Positions 9,834 to 18,592 of a stretch of 62,818 bases of DNA are shown here, piece after piece. Made by a program: the position numbers and the translations under genes. The first letter of the stretch is position 1. Every line of letters starts with the position of its first letter. The DNA is from an uncultured Collinsella sp. (GTDB taxonomy: Bacteria > Actinomycetota > Coriobacteriia > Coriobacteriales > Coriobacteriaceae). Under the pieces are notes generated by a model that searched no databases, was not told the origin of the DNA, and saw nothing but the letters and a program-made list of their open reading frames with translations. Location: positions 1-62,818 of the forward strand of contig CAJJTG010000008.1 of NCBI GenBank assembly GCA_905194675.1. Reading direction: 5' to 3'.

Positions 9834-10538
9834 ATGGGCGTCGTCGATCCCTTTTCTGTTGCTCGGGCTGCTGGGCTCGAGCTCGTGCGGACGTCCGAGG
9901 GCCTTACGCTCACCGACGGCACGATGGAGTTGCGTGCCGATTTTGGCCGCATACTTCCACGGCTCAAGCAGGGTCGTCTGCAGCAAGAGCTGTTGGTAAA
10001 GGCTGCGCGCACAAAAGGCATCGAACAACCATGGGCGATTGATGCCACAGCAGGCTTTGGCGAGGACTCGCTGCTGCTGGCGGCAGCGGGCTTTACCGTC
10101 GATCTGTATGAACAGGACTGCGTGATCGCGGCGCTCCTCAAGGATGCCTTGGGCCGCGCGGCGGATGATCCGGCGCTTGCGGCTGCCGTGGCGCGTATGC
10201 GCTTACATGCGGGCGAGGACAGCATTGCCGGCCTTTGCCATACGGCTGAGCTGGTCGAGCGCGGTGAGCTCGCGGCTCCCGACGTGGTGTATCTGGACCC
10301 CATGTTTCCCGAGCGCACCAAGAGCGCGGCGGTTAAAAAGAAGTTCCAGCTCTTGCACCATTTGGAGCAGCCGTGCGCCGATGAGGAGACGCTGGTCGAA
10401 GCTGCGCTTGCACCGCACCCGCGCAAGGTCGTTATCAAGCGGCCGGTGAAGGGGCCTCTGCTTGCCGGCGTTAAGCCGAGCTATCAGCTTGCGGGCAAGG
10501 CCGTTCGCTACGATGTTTTGGTGCCGCCGCGCCCGTAG
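9834..10538 (+). CDS. Class I SAM-dependent methyltransferase, RsmJ-like
   Basis: The 234-residue protein has the SAM-binding motif AIDATAGFGEDSLLLAAAGF (about residues 68-87) and a DPMFPERTKSAAVKKK segment that matches the DPMYPxR...AxVKKE signature of RsmJ, the 16S rRNA G1516 N2-methyltransferase. The C-terminus KPSYQLAGKAVRYDVL also fits. E. coli RsmJ is about 250 residues. The ATG at 9834 is preferred over the GTG at 9828 because AAGGAG at 9823-9828 needs the spacing. Role in 16S rRNA modification is inferred from family. Confidence 0.8.
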   Translation: MGVVDPFSVARAAGLELVRTSEGLTLTDGTMELRADFGRILPRLKQGRLQQELLVKAARTKGIEQPWAIDATAGFGEDSLLLAAAGFTVDLYEQDCVIAALLKDALGRAADDPALAAAVARMRLHAGEDSIAGLCHTAELVERGELAAPDVVYLDPMFPERTKSAAVKKKFQLLHHLEQPCADEETLVEAALAPHPRKVVIKRPVKGPLLAGVKPSYQLAGKAVRYDVLVPPRP

Positions 10539-10586
10539 CTTGCGTGCGATGGCCGGCGCTTCGCCAGCGCCGTGCCGATGCGGGGT

Positions 10587-10883
10587 CTATTTCAAGGGGT
10601 GCGACGTCAGATGCCATCCGCCGCAGTATTCGCATTTGTAGCAGGCAAGGCCGCGCCGCCCGCGGTTTTCGCAGTCGGCCATAACTGCCTCGGCCTCGGC
10701 GCGCGTGTCGTAACGGTTTTTGCGTTCGCACGACTTGTAGCGCCAGGCTTCATCGCGCTCGGCGTCTAGTGCGTCGCGGCGCTCGTCTTCGCGCGCAAAC
10801 AGATCGCTCATATCGCCGCCGGTGGCAGCGCCCAAAAACTCGCTTTTGGCCTTTGACCAGGCGGCTCGCTTTTTGCTCCCCAT
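10587..10883 (-). CDS. Small zinc-ribbon-like protein, unknown function
   Basis: This 98-residue basic protein begins MGSKKRAAWSKAKSEFLG. Its second half has WRYKSCERKNRYDTRAEAEA and CYKCEYCGGWHLTSHPLK. The four Cys and one His (SCERK, C-x2-C-x2-C, GGWHLT) suggest one zinc site. Short proteins with a C-terminal YxCxxCxxWHLT are common in actinobacteria and their phages, usually unannotated. The start at 10883 is favoured over 10916 because AAGGAG lies three bases upstream. Confidence 0.65.
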   Translation of the reverse strand: MGSKKRAAWSKAKSEFLGAATGGDMSDLFAREDERRDALDAERDEAWRYKSCERKNRYDTRAEAEAVMADCENRGRRGLACYKCEYCGGWHLTSHPLK

Positions 10884-10907
10884 CCGCTCCTTGCCCTTTC
10901 CAAACGC

Positions 10908-10937
10908 TGGTATCATTGCTCAATCAAAGTGATACCA
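10908..10937. promoter_or_regulatory. Inverted repeat in divergent promoter region
   Basis: TGGTATCA (10908-10915) and TGATACCA (10930-10937) are perfect inverted arms with a 14-base spacer, between the minus-strand gene at 10587-10883 and the GNAT gene at 10960. Operator function is inferred. Confidence 0.45.
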
Positions 10938-10959
10938 ATAAACGTGAGGTCGCCGCGTG

Positions 10960-11448
10960 ATGATCAGAAAAACCCTCGATACCGACATTCCCGCCGTCAT
11001 GGCTATCTATGATGCCGCCCGCGCCTTTATGCGCGCGCATGGCAACGCCACGCAGTGGCCCGAGGGCACGCCTTCGGCCGAGCAGCTGGCTGCCGATATC
11101 GCCGCCGGTGGCAGCTATGTGTGCGAAGTCGACGGTCGCGTGGTGGCGACGTTTGCCTTTTTGCCGGGCCCGGACGAGTGCTATGACGTCATCGAGGACG
11201 GTCAGTGGCGCAGCGACACTCCGTACGCCGTGCTGCACCGCGTGGCGTCCGACGGCACCGTGCACGGTATCGCGGCCGCGATGTTTGCCTTTGCCAAGGA
11301 GCGTGCCGACCATCTGCGTATCGATACGCACGCGGACAACCTGCCCATGCAGGGTGCGAGCCTCAAGGCAGGGTTCGAGCGCGCCGGCGTCGTGTATGTG
11401 TCCGACGGCACGCCGCGCGTTGCGTTCGACTGGCTGCGCGAGGCATAA
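10960..11448 (+). CDS. GNAT family N-acetyltransferase
   Basis: This 162-residue protein has the GNAT fold pattern: an N-terminal IRKTLDTDIPAVMAIYDAAR helix, a central strand with VATFAFLPGPDE, and the acetyl-CoA-binding region around LHRVASDGTVHGIAAAMFAFAKE, followed by IDTHADNLPMQGASLKAGFE, which is typical for the C-terminal motif. The acceptor substrate is not evident. A GTG one codon upstream (10957) could also start translation. It is followed by a GC-rich terminator-like hairpin. Confidence 0.85.
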   Translation: MIRKTLDTDIPAVMAIYDAARAFMRAHGNATQWPEGTPSAEQLAADIAAGGSYVCEVDGRVVATFAFLPGPDECYDVIEDGQWRSDTPYAVLHRVASDGTVHGIAAAMFAFAKERADHLRIDTHADNLPMQGASLKAGFERAGVVYVSDGTPRVAFDWLREA

Positions 11449-11479
11449 GAGCGGGGGCACGCATCAACAATCCATGTAC

Positions 11480-11634
11480 ATGAAAATGGCCCCGGGCGGG
11501 GCCATTATTGATCGCTGCGCTGTTAAGGGGAGGTGCCGGCTTTCGCAAGGCGCGAACCCACGAAAATCGCCGCGCGGCAACGCGGGGCGATGAGCTCGGT
11601 CGGGGGATAGGGCCCGCTTCGCCCGCCGGCCCGT
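11480..11634 (-). ncRNA. Candidate structured noncoding RNA, identity unknown
   Basis: The 258-base gap between the GNAT gene and the TetM-like gene holds no credible reading frame but looks like a minus-strand RNA gene. An extended -10 (TGATACAAT, about 11640-11648) precedes it. The RNA would start near 11634 and fold into several GC-rich hairpins, including one formed by ATCGCC...GGCGAT around CGCG-TTGC-CGCG (11565-11590). It ends at a hairpin followed by TTTT (11485-11506). A C-rich single-stranded stretch (TATCCCCCGACC) recalls actinobacterial 6C RNA, and the size recalls 6S, but I could not match either. Confidence 0.4.
11485..11506 (-). terminator. Terminator of the candidate ncRNA
   Basis: AATGGCCCC and GGGGCCATT form a nine-base-pair stem with a four-base loop. 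Read on the minus strand the stem is followed by TTTTCATG; on the plus strand no T run follows, which favours the minus direction. Confidence 0.6.
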
Positions 11635-11706
11635 AAATTGTATCATCCAGTGTGGAACGAGAATGCCCGTTGCCGCGTGCGGTGGGCTTGCAATAAGAGG
11701 AGAGCC

Positions 11707-13710
11707 ATGTCGAAGCAAGCGGTCGTTGGAATCTTGGCGCATGTCGATGCCGGCAAGACTACGCTGGCCGAGGCCATGCTGTTCAACGCAGGTCGCATTC
11801 GCAAGCGCGGCCGTGTGGACGACGGCGACTCGCACCTGGATACCAGCGCTATCGAACGCGAGCGCGGCATCACGATTTTCTCGTCGCAGGCCGTACTCGA
11901 CCACGGAGATACCCACGTCATGCTTGTGGACGCCCCCGGTCACGTGGATTTTTCGGCCGAGGCAGAGCGCACATTGCGCGCTCTCGACTACGCGATTTTG
12001 GTTGTGGGCGCCAACGATGGCGTGCGGGGACACACCGAAACCCTGTGGCGCCTGCTTGCGCGCTATGACATCCCGACGTTCGTCTTTATCAACAAAATCG
12101 ATCTGGAGAATCCCGGCCGCGATGTTTTGCTGGCACAACTTGGGCAGCGTCTTTCCGAGGGCTGCCTAGATGCCAGCGAACTACTGGCGGGTGGTGCCGT
12201 TCAGGAGGACGCTGCTGCGTTGGACGAGGCGGCGCTCGATGAGTTTCTTGAGACGGGCGAGCTTTCTGTCGCAACGCTGTCGCGCATGGTTGTCGAGCGC
12301 AAGCTCTTTCCCTGCTTTGCCGGCTCGGCGCTCAAGGACCAGGGCGTGGGCGAGCTGCTGGATGGCATGTGCACGCTGATGCGTGAACAGGCGTGGGCCC
12401 CGGAGTTCGCCGCGCGCGTCTATCGCGTCAGCCGAGGTGTTCGTGGCGAGCGCTTGGCTTGGGTTAAAGTGACCGGCGGCACACTGCATGCCAAACAGAT
12501 GATTGACGGACGTTCCGGCGCCGAGGCATGGGAGCAGAAGGTCGATCAGGTGCGCATCTATAACGGAGAGAAGTACGAGCTTGCCCAGGAAGTTGCCGCT
12601 GGCGGTATTTGTGCCGTGACGGGTCTTGCGCACGTTCGCCCGGGGGATGCCTTGGGTGCGGAGCCCGGGTGCGATGCGCCCGTCATTGCGCCGGTCCTTA
12701 CCTATACGGTGCTCCCGGGCGAACATGATGTCCATGCGGTGTTTAAAGCGCTGACTGAGTTGGCGGACGAAGATCCCATGCTCGGCGTAAGCTGGAATAC
12801 GCATCTTGAGCAGATTCATTTGCAGCTGATGGGCGCCGTGCAACTCGAGGTCGTGCAGCGGGTGTTGGCCGATCGCTTTGGCTTTTCGATTGCGTTTGAG
12901 TCCGGCGGCATTCTCTATAAGGAGACGATCTCGCAGCCGGTCGAGGGCGTGGGCCACTTTGAGCCGCTGCGCCACTATGCCGAGGTACATCTGCGCCTGG
13001 AGCCGTTGCCAGCAGGTTCGGGCGTGCAGTTTGGCACCGTGACCTCGACCGACGAGCTCGATCTTAACTGGCAGCGTTTGGCACTCACCAACGCCATGGA
13101 GCGCGATCACCTGGGCGTGCTGACCGGCTCGCCCATCACCGATGTGCGCATTACGCTCACGGGCGGCCGCGCGCATGCCAAACACACCGAGGGCGGCGAT
13201 TTTCGCCAGGCCACGTACCGCGCGATTCGCCAGGGTTTGATGCAGGCGCGCGAGGCCGGCGCAGACGTGTTGCTGGAGCCGTGGTACCACTTTGAGCTCG
13301 AGGTGCCGGGGGAGTGCGTGGGCCGGGCGCTCTCGGATGCCACGCGCATGGGTGCCGAGTACGAGCCGCCGGCAATGGCGGGCGAGAGGGCGAAGCTTGT
13401 GGGTCGCGTGCCGGCATCCGAGGTGCAGGATTATGCGCTGGAGGTAGCTGCCTACACGAGCGGTCGCGGGCATCTGTACCTGGAGTTCGCCGGTTATGCG
13501 GCTTGCCATGATGCCGAGCGCGTCATCGAGGCGGCCGCCTATGAGCCCGAGGCCGATCTGCCCAACACGCCCGACTCGGTCTTTTGCGCCCACGGCGCCG
13601 GCTACACGGTCAAATGGTACGACGTGCCCGCCGCGGCGCACGTAAAGGTCGATCCCGCCACCTTCCGCCCCTGGCGAGCAGCCGACGCCGAGTTTTTCGG
13701 CCACATGTGA
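11707..13710 (+). CDS. EF-G-like GTPase, TetM/TetW ribosomal protection family
   Basis: The 667-residue protein is a translational GTPase with HVDAGKTTL (G1), DAPGHVDF (G3) and NKID (G4), then EF-G-like domains II-V. Overall order and length (TetM about 640) fit the tetracycline ribosomal protection family rather than EF-G (about 700). Base composition is like the neighbours, so it looks resident rather than recently acquired, and resistance should not be assumed. The ATG at 11707 follows AGAGGAGAGCC. Its stop codon TGA (13708-13710) lies inside the palindrome 13704-13736. Confidence 0.85.
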   Translation: MSKQAVVGILAHVDAGKTTLAEAMLFNAGRIRKRGRVDDGDSHLDTSAIERERGITIFSSQAVLDHGDTHVMLVDAPGHVDFSAEAERTLRALDYAILVVGANDGVRGHTETLWRLLARYDIPTFVFINKIDLENPGRDVLLAQLGQRLSEGCLDASELLAGGAVQEDAAALDEAALDEFLETGELSVATLSRMVVERKLFPCFAGSALKDQGVGELLDGMCTLMREQAWAPEFAARVYRVSRGVRGERLAWVKVTGGTLHAKQMIDGRSGAEAWEQKVDQVRIYNGEKYELAQEVAAGGICAVTGLAHVRPGDALGAEPGCDAPVIAPVLTYTVLPGEHDVHAVFKALTELADEDPMLGVSWNTHLEQIHLQLMGAVQLEVVQRVLADRFGFSIAFESGGILYKETISQPVEGVGHFEPLRHYAEVHLRLEPLPAGSGVQFGTVTSTDELDLNWQRLALTNAMERDHLGVLTGSPITDVRITLTGGRAHAKHTEGGDFRQATYRAIRQGLMQAREAGADVLLEPWYHFELEVPGECVGRALSDATRMGAEYEPPAMAGERAKLVGRVPASEVQDYALEVAAYTSGRGHLYLEFAGYAACHDAERVIEAAAYEPEADLPNTPDSVFCAHGAGYTVKWYDVPAAAHVKVDPATFRPWRAADAEFFGHM

Positions 13711-13736
13711 CAAAGGGGCAGTCCCTTTGTCACATG
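13704..13736. repeat. GGGAC-type palindrome overlapping a stop codon
   Basis: CATGTGACAAAGGGGC and GTCCCTTTGTCACATG form a near-perfect stem with one central base. The TGA stop of the TetM-like gene is within the left arm. The core is almost the same as in 18687-18719. Confidence 0.85.
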
Positions 13737-13739
13737 CTA

Positions 13740-13770
13740 TTGGTATAACTCGGTACAAGTTGGTATAACT
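13740..13770. promoter_or_regulatory. Direct repeats upstream of the first AAA ATPase gene
   Basis: TTGGTATAACT occurs at 13740-13750 and again at 13760-13770, start-to-start 20 bases, about two helical turns. ATTACCA follows. They lie 34 bases before the ATPase start and could bind a regulator, perhaps the ATPase itself through its winged helix. Confidence 0.5.
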
Positions 13771-13803
13771 ATTACCAGGGTTTGCCAATCCGAGGAGGCC
13801 GAC

Positions 13804-14922
13804 ATGAATCCAAATCCCTTTAAGCCAACGGCAGGCAAGCGGCCTCCGATGCTCATCGGTCGCGAGTCGGTCGTCGAAGATTTCGAGGAAGGGCTCGATA
13901 ACGGCGCCGGAGCGCCGGGCAGGCTCATGCTCATTACGGGAAACCGCGGCTGCGGCAAGACGGTTCTCCTGCGGGAGCTGCAACGTCTAGCCAATGAGCG
14001 CGGATGGGCGGTTGTCTCCGATTCTGCTTCGCTTGGCTTGTGCGATCGCCTGGCCGACGCGCTTCGCTCGAATAAACCCGTTGTGACGTCAATGGAGTTT
14101 GGGCTGTCGTTTGGTCGGATGTCGGTCGAGGCGGCTCGGGCAAAGGGCGAGACGCTACGGGGGCTGGTCAACGAGCGCCTCAAGAAGCTCGGTCCAGGCA
14201 AGGGCATCCTGTTTGCGATTGACGAGGCGCAATCTGCGTCAATCGAGGAACTGGCGGCTCTTGCCGTTCTCTATCAGCAGGTGCTCGGAGATCAGGATGC
14301 TACGGGCCTGTCCGATAGCGACCAGCGCGGTCTTGCGCTGGTATTTGCCGGCTTGCCCAGTATGGTTGACGACCTGCTCGAAGAGCCGAGCGTGACGTTT
14401 TTGCGCCGTGCTCAGCAGCGTGCGCTGGGGGCGATTTCTTTGCCCAAGGTGCGCGATTCATATGTCCAGACAGTCAAGGACGCCGGTCTTTACGTTGACG
14501 CGGAGACGGCGGACCTTGCGGCGCGCAAGAGTATGGGGCATCCCTACATGGTCCAGCTGGTGGGATATTACATGTGGCGCTCTGCTGTCCGGCGTGGCTC
14601 GCAGGTCATCGAAAAGCACGATGTCGAGGATGGCCATGCGGATGCCGTCTCCGAGTTCTACGAAGCGGTCGACGCGCCCCTGTATTATGGATTGCGCAGT
14701 CCGCAACGCCTCTTTATCGAGGCCATGGCTACTGACGAGGGTAAGCCGACGCGCATGGCGGATATCATTGAGCGCTGCGATCGCACTCAGAGCTGGGCGA
14801 GTAAATATCGCGCAAGCCTGATTCGCGAGCGCGTCATCGAGGCTGCCGGATACGGCCTGGTCCGGTTTACCGTGCCCATGCTGGGCGAGTACATCCGCGA
14901 CCGCATTTTATGGCATGAGTAG
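13804..14922 (+). CDS. AAA ATPase with C-terminal winged helix (paralog 1)
   Basis: The 372-residue protein starts MNPNPFKPTAGKRPPMLIGR, a layout shared with Orc1/Cdc6-like and STAND-type ATPases. It has Walker A GNRGCGKT near residue 47, Walker B ILFAIDEAQ near residue 138, and FLRRAQQR, an arginine-finger-like region. The last 90 residues (TRMADIIERCDRTQSWASKYR...) look like a winged helix. It is a paralog of the minus-strand protein at 17468-18568, which shares NPFTP...GR, FLRRAQQ and the C-terminal module. It overlaps or abuts the UvrA-like gene, so both are likely co-transcribed. Biological role is unknown. Confidence 0.8.
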   Translation: MNPNPFKPTAGKRPPMLIGRESVVEDFEEGLDNGAGAPGRLMLITGNRGCGKTVLLRELQRLANERGWAVVSDSASLGLCDRLADALRSNKPVVTSMEFGLSFGRMSVEAARAKGETLRGLVNERLKKLGPGKGILFAIDEAQSASIEELAALAVLYQQVLGDQDATGLSDSDQRGLALVFAGLPSMVDDLLEEPSVTFLRRAQQRALGAISLPKVRDSYVQTVKDAGLYVDAETADLAARKSMGHPYMVQLVGYYMWRSAVRRGSQVIEKHDVEDGHADAVSEFYEAVDAPLYYGLRSPQRLFIEAMATDEGKPTRMADIIERCDRTQSWASKYRASLIRERVIEAAGYGLVRFTVPMLGEYIRDRILWHE

Positions 14923-14947
14923 GGTGATAAAGGTGACGGAACAGAAG

Positions 14948-17428
14948 ATGAGCCCGCAAGCTATCGAGGTGCGCGGTGCGCGCGTACACAACCTTAAGGA
15001 CATCAATATCGATATTCCGCTGGGAAAGCTCGTGGGTATTGCCGGCGTGTCGGGGTCGGGCAAGAGCTCGCTGGCGTTGGGAGTTCTTTATGCCGAGGGC
15101 TCGCGCCGTTACCTGGAGGCGCTCAGCACCTATACCCGTCGACGGCTCACCCAGGCCGAGCACGCTCAGGTGGATGAAGTGCTGCACGTGCCGGCGGCGC
15201 TCGCGTTGCATCAGCGCCCTAGTGTGCCAGGCGTACGCTCGACCTTTGGCACCATGACCGAGCTCAACAACAGTCTGCGTTTGCTCTTTAGCCGCTGTGC
15301 CCATCACGTGTGCCCACATTGCGGGGCGCGTGTGGAGCCGAGCCTTAACGTGGCCGCAGGTCTGTCGCTCACGTGTTCGACATGCGGCCGCGAGTTCTAC
15401 GCGCCGAGTGCCGAGGATTTGGCTTTCAATAGCGGCGGTGCATGCCCCACCTGTGGCGGTACCGGTGTCATGCGCGAGGTGGACGAAGCGAGCCTGGTGC
15501 CCGACGAGTCCAAGACCATCAACGAAGGCGCGGTGCTTCCCTGGGGCACGCTCATGTGGGACTTGATGAAGCAGGTAGCCGGCGAGATGGGTGTGCGTAC
15601 CGATGTGCCGTTTAACCAGCTCACACCTCAAGAGCGCGACATCGTGTTCCATGGTCCGGCGGTTAAGAAGCATATTCTCTACGTTCCCAAAAACGGCGAG
15701 GGCGCCACGCCGCTCGACTTTACCTATTACAACGCCGTCTATACGGTCGAGAATGCGCTCGCCAAGGTTAAGGACGATAAGGGACTAAAGCGCGTGGCTC
15801 GCTTTTTGCGCGAGGGCCCGTGCCGTGACTGCGGCGGCACGCGTCTCTCCGAGGTTGCGCGCCAGCCCCAGGTGCGCGGTATCAATCTGGCGCAGGCCGC
15901 GGCCATGACGTTGGGTGAGGCGATTGAGTGGGTGCGCGGGGTGCCCGCATCCTTGCCGGCCGAGATGCAGCCCATGGCAGTGGATATCTGCGATTCGTTT
16001 TTGAGCACGGCTCGTCGCCTGGTCGACCTGGGGCTCGATTACCTCTCGCTCGACCGCGCCGGTGCTACGCTCTCCACGGGTGAGCGCCAGCGTGTGCAGC
16101 TCGCCCGCGTGGTGCGCAACCGATCGACGGGCGTGCTTTATGTGCTGGACGAGCCTTCGATTGGCTTGCATCCTGCCAATGTCGACGGCTTGGTGGGCGT
16201 AATGCGCGATCTGGTGGATGACGGCAACACCGTGGTTGTTGTCGACCACGATACGCGCGTACTAGCGGAAGCCGACTATCTGGTTGAGATGGGCCCCGTT
16301 GCCGGAGCAGGCGGCGGTAATGTGATTGCCACTGGCACGGTGGACGAGGTCGAACAATCGCAGGGCAGCCGCATCGCCCCGTTTTTGCGCGCAGAGTCCA
16401 AGCGCTTGCGCCCGCAGGTGTCCGACGAGGAAATGTTCGACCGGGGCCATATCCGCATGGCGACCGATGCCATCCATACTGTCAAGCCGCTCGAAGTTGA
16501 TATCCCGCGCGGTCGCTTGGTCGCGGTGACGGGCGTTTCGGGTTCGGGTAAGACGACGTTGGTACTCGAGACGCTCATTCCGGCACTCAAGGCGCAGGCA
16601 GCCGGCGAGCGCCTGCCGGGGCACGTGCGTTGGGTCGATGCCGAGGGCATTGCCCGTGCAAATCTGATTGACGCTACGCCTATCGGCGCCAACGTGCGCT
16701 CGACGGTGGCAACTTATGCTGACATCCATGATGAGCTACGTCGCGCCTTCGCCCGTACGCCCGAGGCCAAGGCAGCCGGCTACAAGGCGGGCGCATTTAG
16801 CTACAACACTGGCGCCTTGCGCTGCCCTACGTGCGATGGCACGGGCTCGATATCGCTCGACGTGCAGTTCTTGCCCGACGTCGAGATCGTCTGTCCGACA
16901 TGTCGCGGCTCACGTTATGCAGACGCGGCTTCGCATATCCATCGCGAGGGCAAGGACGGGAGTCTGCTTACGTTGCCGCAGCTCATGGATATGAGTGTGG
17001 ACGAGGCCCTCGACGCCACGGTGGGTCTCAAGAAAGTTCAGGCGCGCTTACAGACCTTACACGACTTGGGCTTGGGCTATCTCACGCTCGGTGAGCCCAC
17101 GCCGGCGCTCTCGGGCGGCGAGGCGCAGCGTCTTAAGCTTGCGAGCGAGATGGGCCGCGTGCAGGATGATGCCGTATTCGTATTCGATGAGCCCACGATC
17201 GGCCTGCATCCGCTCGATGTTCAGGTGTTGCTGAGTGTATTTGACGGCCTCGTTGCCAAGGGCGCCACAGTTGTCGTGATCGAGCACGACCTCGACCTTA
17301 TCCGTAACGCCGATTACGTAATCGACATGGGCCCGGGCGGTGGCGACGCGGGCGGGCAAATCGTGTGCGCCGGCACGCCGGCGGATATCGCTGCTTGCTC
17401 CAAGAGCATTACCGGTTGTTATCTATAG
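14948..17428 (+). CDS. UvrA-like ABC ATPase lacking the UvrB-binding domain
   Basis: This is an 826-residue UvrA relative with two ABC modules: GVSGSGKSS and GVSGSGKTT as Walker A, LSTGERQR and LSGGEAQR as ABC signatures, and two DEP(S/T)IGLHP Walker B segments. It has zinc-finger CxxC pairs (CPHCG, CSTCG, CPTCGGTG, CPTCDGTG, CPTCRG). After FSRCAHHVCPHCG the roughly 110-residue UvrB-binding insertion of standard UvrA (about 940 residues) is absent, as in UvrA2/DrrC-type proteins linked to drug tolerance. Start is uncertain: ATG 14948 is chosen, but an ATG at 14915 overlapping the upstream stop and a GTG at 14933 are possible. Confidence 0.85.
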   Translation: MSPQAIEVRGARVHNLKDINIDIPLGKLVGIAGVSGSGKSSLALGVLYAEGSRRYLEALSTYTRRRLTQAEHAQVDEVLHVPAALALHQRPSVPGVRSTFGTMTELNNSLRLLFSRCAHHVCPHCGARVEPSLNVAAGLSLTCSTCGREFYAPSAEDLAFNSGGACPTCGGTGVMREVDEASLVPDESKTINEGAVLPWGTLMWDLMKQVAGEMGVRTDVPFNQLTPQERDIVFHGPAVKKHILYVPKNGEGATPLDFTYYNAVYTVENALAKVKDDKGLKRVARFLREGPCRDCGGTRLSEVARQPQVRGINLAQAAAMTLGEAIEWVRGVPASLPAEMQPMAVDICDSFLSTARRLVDLGLDYLSLDRAGATLSTGERQRVQLARVVRNRSTGVLYVLDEPSIGLHPANVDGLVGVMRDLVDDGNTVVVVDHDTRVLAEADYLVEMGPVAGAGGGNVIATGTVDEVEQSQGSRIAPFLRAESKRLRPQVSDEEMFDRGHIRMATDAIHTVKPLEVDIPRGRLVAVTGVSGSGKTTLVLETLIPALKAQAAGERLPGHVRWVDAEGIARANLIDATPIGANVRSTVATYADIHDELRRAFARTPEAKAAGYKAGAFSYNTGALRCPTCDGTGSISLDVQFLPDVEIVCPTCRGSRYADAASHIHREGKDGSLLTLPQLMDMSVDEALDATVGLKKVQARLQTLHDLGLGYLTLGEPTPALSGGEAQRLKLASEMGRVQDDAVFVFDEPTIGLHPLDVQVLLSVFDGLVAKGATVVVIEHDLDLIRNADYVIDMGPGGGDAGGQIVCAGTPADIAACSKSITGCYL

Positions 17429-17431
17429 GCG

Positions 17432-17461
17432 ATGCGACAAAGGGGCACCCCTTTGTCGCAT
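17432..17461. repeat. GGGAC-type palindrome between convergent genes
   Basis: ATGCGACAAAGGGG and CCCCTTTGTCGCAT are perfect 14-base arms with CA at the centre. It fills the gap between the UvrA-like gene and the convergent ATPase gene, and may serve as a bidirectional terminator. Confidence 0.85.
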
Positions 17462-17467
17462 TGACTT

Positions 17468-18568
17468 CTATTTCACGCATTGAGCCGCGAGATAGTCGCG
17501 GAAGAATGGCAATTCAAATGCGACGAGCCCTCGTCCTCGTTCCCCGATGATGCCGGCATCTATCATGCGGCGTCGGTAGCGGGAGACCTGCTGCGGCGAA
17601 CGCTTAAGGCGCTCGACAAGGTCAGCGGTGGTGGACTCTTCCTCGTCATCGAGCATGGCGATGAGGAATCGCTTGTCCTCTGCGGTGAGTTCCCGATAGG
17701 TTGCCGCGAGGATTCGGTCGTCCATCTCGTCGCGCGCGATTTTGATTCCCAGGTCAAAGTCGCGTGACGAGATTTCCTTCGAATCGCTTGTGAGATCCCA
17801 GGCACGGTAGCCTACGAGTTGCAATAGGAAGGGAAAACCAGAGATCGAGCGAACGGCTCTATCGATTCCCTCAGCATCTGCCAGGCGATCGTTTTCCTGG
17901 ATCGTGCGAATCAAGGCCTCGCGTACGTCATAGTCGGCAATGCGACCCAGATGATATTGTTGGGCGCGGCGAAGGAACGAGACCGTCTTGTGGTTCAGCA
18001 ACGTCGAGACGTTGTTGGGAAGTCCCGCCATGAGCAGGGCGACGCGTTTCCCATCGGTCACAAAGTGCTGATACGTCGCTGCGAGCTGAATCATCTCGTC
18101 GAGTGTCGGGTCTACCTCGTCAACCGTGACGAGCAGACCGGTGCCCGCTTCGTTGAGCTGGTCGATGATGTCGCTCATGCGATAGCGCCAGGTTGAGGCA
18201 TCATGAACGCGATTGACCTCGATGCTGCCGAATGGTGCAATTCCGAGACTGGTGACTTCGAAGCTGTTAGACGGGTCGATGAGATGGCCTGCAGCACGTT
18301 TCGCCCCGAACTCGATTTCCTCAAGCATTCCCGAGAGCGCGGTCGTCTTTACGGCTATCCAGCCGTGGGATTCTGCCCTTGTCGCGAGCGACGACATGAG
18401 AGCGGTTTTACCGGTTCCGCGCGCGCCTGAGAAGATCGAGGTCAATTCCGGGCGCCTGCGCTGGCTCAAGAAGGCACGGTCCAAATCCCGAATAATCTGT
18501 TGTCTGCCAGCGAGATGAGCAGGAACCTCACCAAAACTGGGGGTAAACGGGTTCTCGAGATATTCCAC
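17468..18568 (-). CDS. AAA ATPase with C-terminal winged helix (paralog 2)
   Basis: The 366-residue protein begins MEYLENPFTPSFGEVPAHLA and has Walker A SGARGTGKT near residue 47 and Walker B LLVTVDEVD near residue 147. FLRRAQQYHLGRI matches FLRRAQQRALGAI in the paralog at 13804. The C-terminus (DLVERLKRSPQQVSRYRRRMIDAGIIGERGRGLVAFELP) is a clear winged helix. Start is a GTG at 18568 with AAAGGAG upstream. It faces the UvrA-like gene across a palindrome. Function unknown; possibilities are a DNA-binding stress or defence ATPase. Confidence 0.8.
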   Translation of the reverse strand: MEYLENPFTPSFGEVPAHLAGRQQIIRDLDRAFLSQRRRPELTSIFSGARGTGKTALMSSLATRAESHGWIAVKTTALSGMLEEIEFGAKRAAGHLIDPSNSFEVTSLGIAPFGSIEVNRVHDASTWRYRMSDIIDQLNEAGTGLLVTVDEVDPTLDEMIQLAATYQHFVTDGKRVALLMAGLPNNVSTLLNHKTVSFLRRAQQYHLGRIADYDVREALIRTIQENDRLADAEGIDRAVRSISGFPFLLQLVGYRAWDLTSDSKEISSRDFDLGIKIARDEMDDRILAATYRELTAEDKRFLIAMLDDEEESTTADLVERLKRSPQQVSRYRRRMIDAGIIGERGRGLVAFELPFFRDYLAAQCVK

Positions 18569-18592
18569 AAGGCTCTCCTTTCACACCTCCGT

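Noticed and set aside
11707..13710. Acquired tetracycline resistance gene
   Set aside because: Sequence family fits, but base composition matches the host and no mobile element flanks it, so recent acquisition is not supported.
12181..13983. A 600-residue minus-strand frame over the TetM-like gene
   Set aside because: Antisense shadow of an obvious GTPase gene; no domain, no ribosome site.
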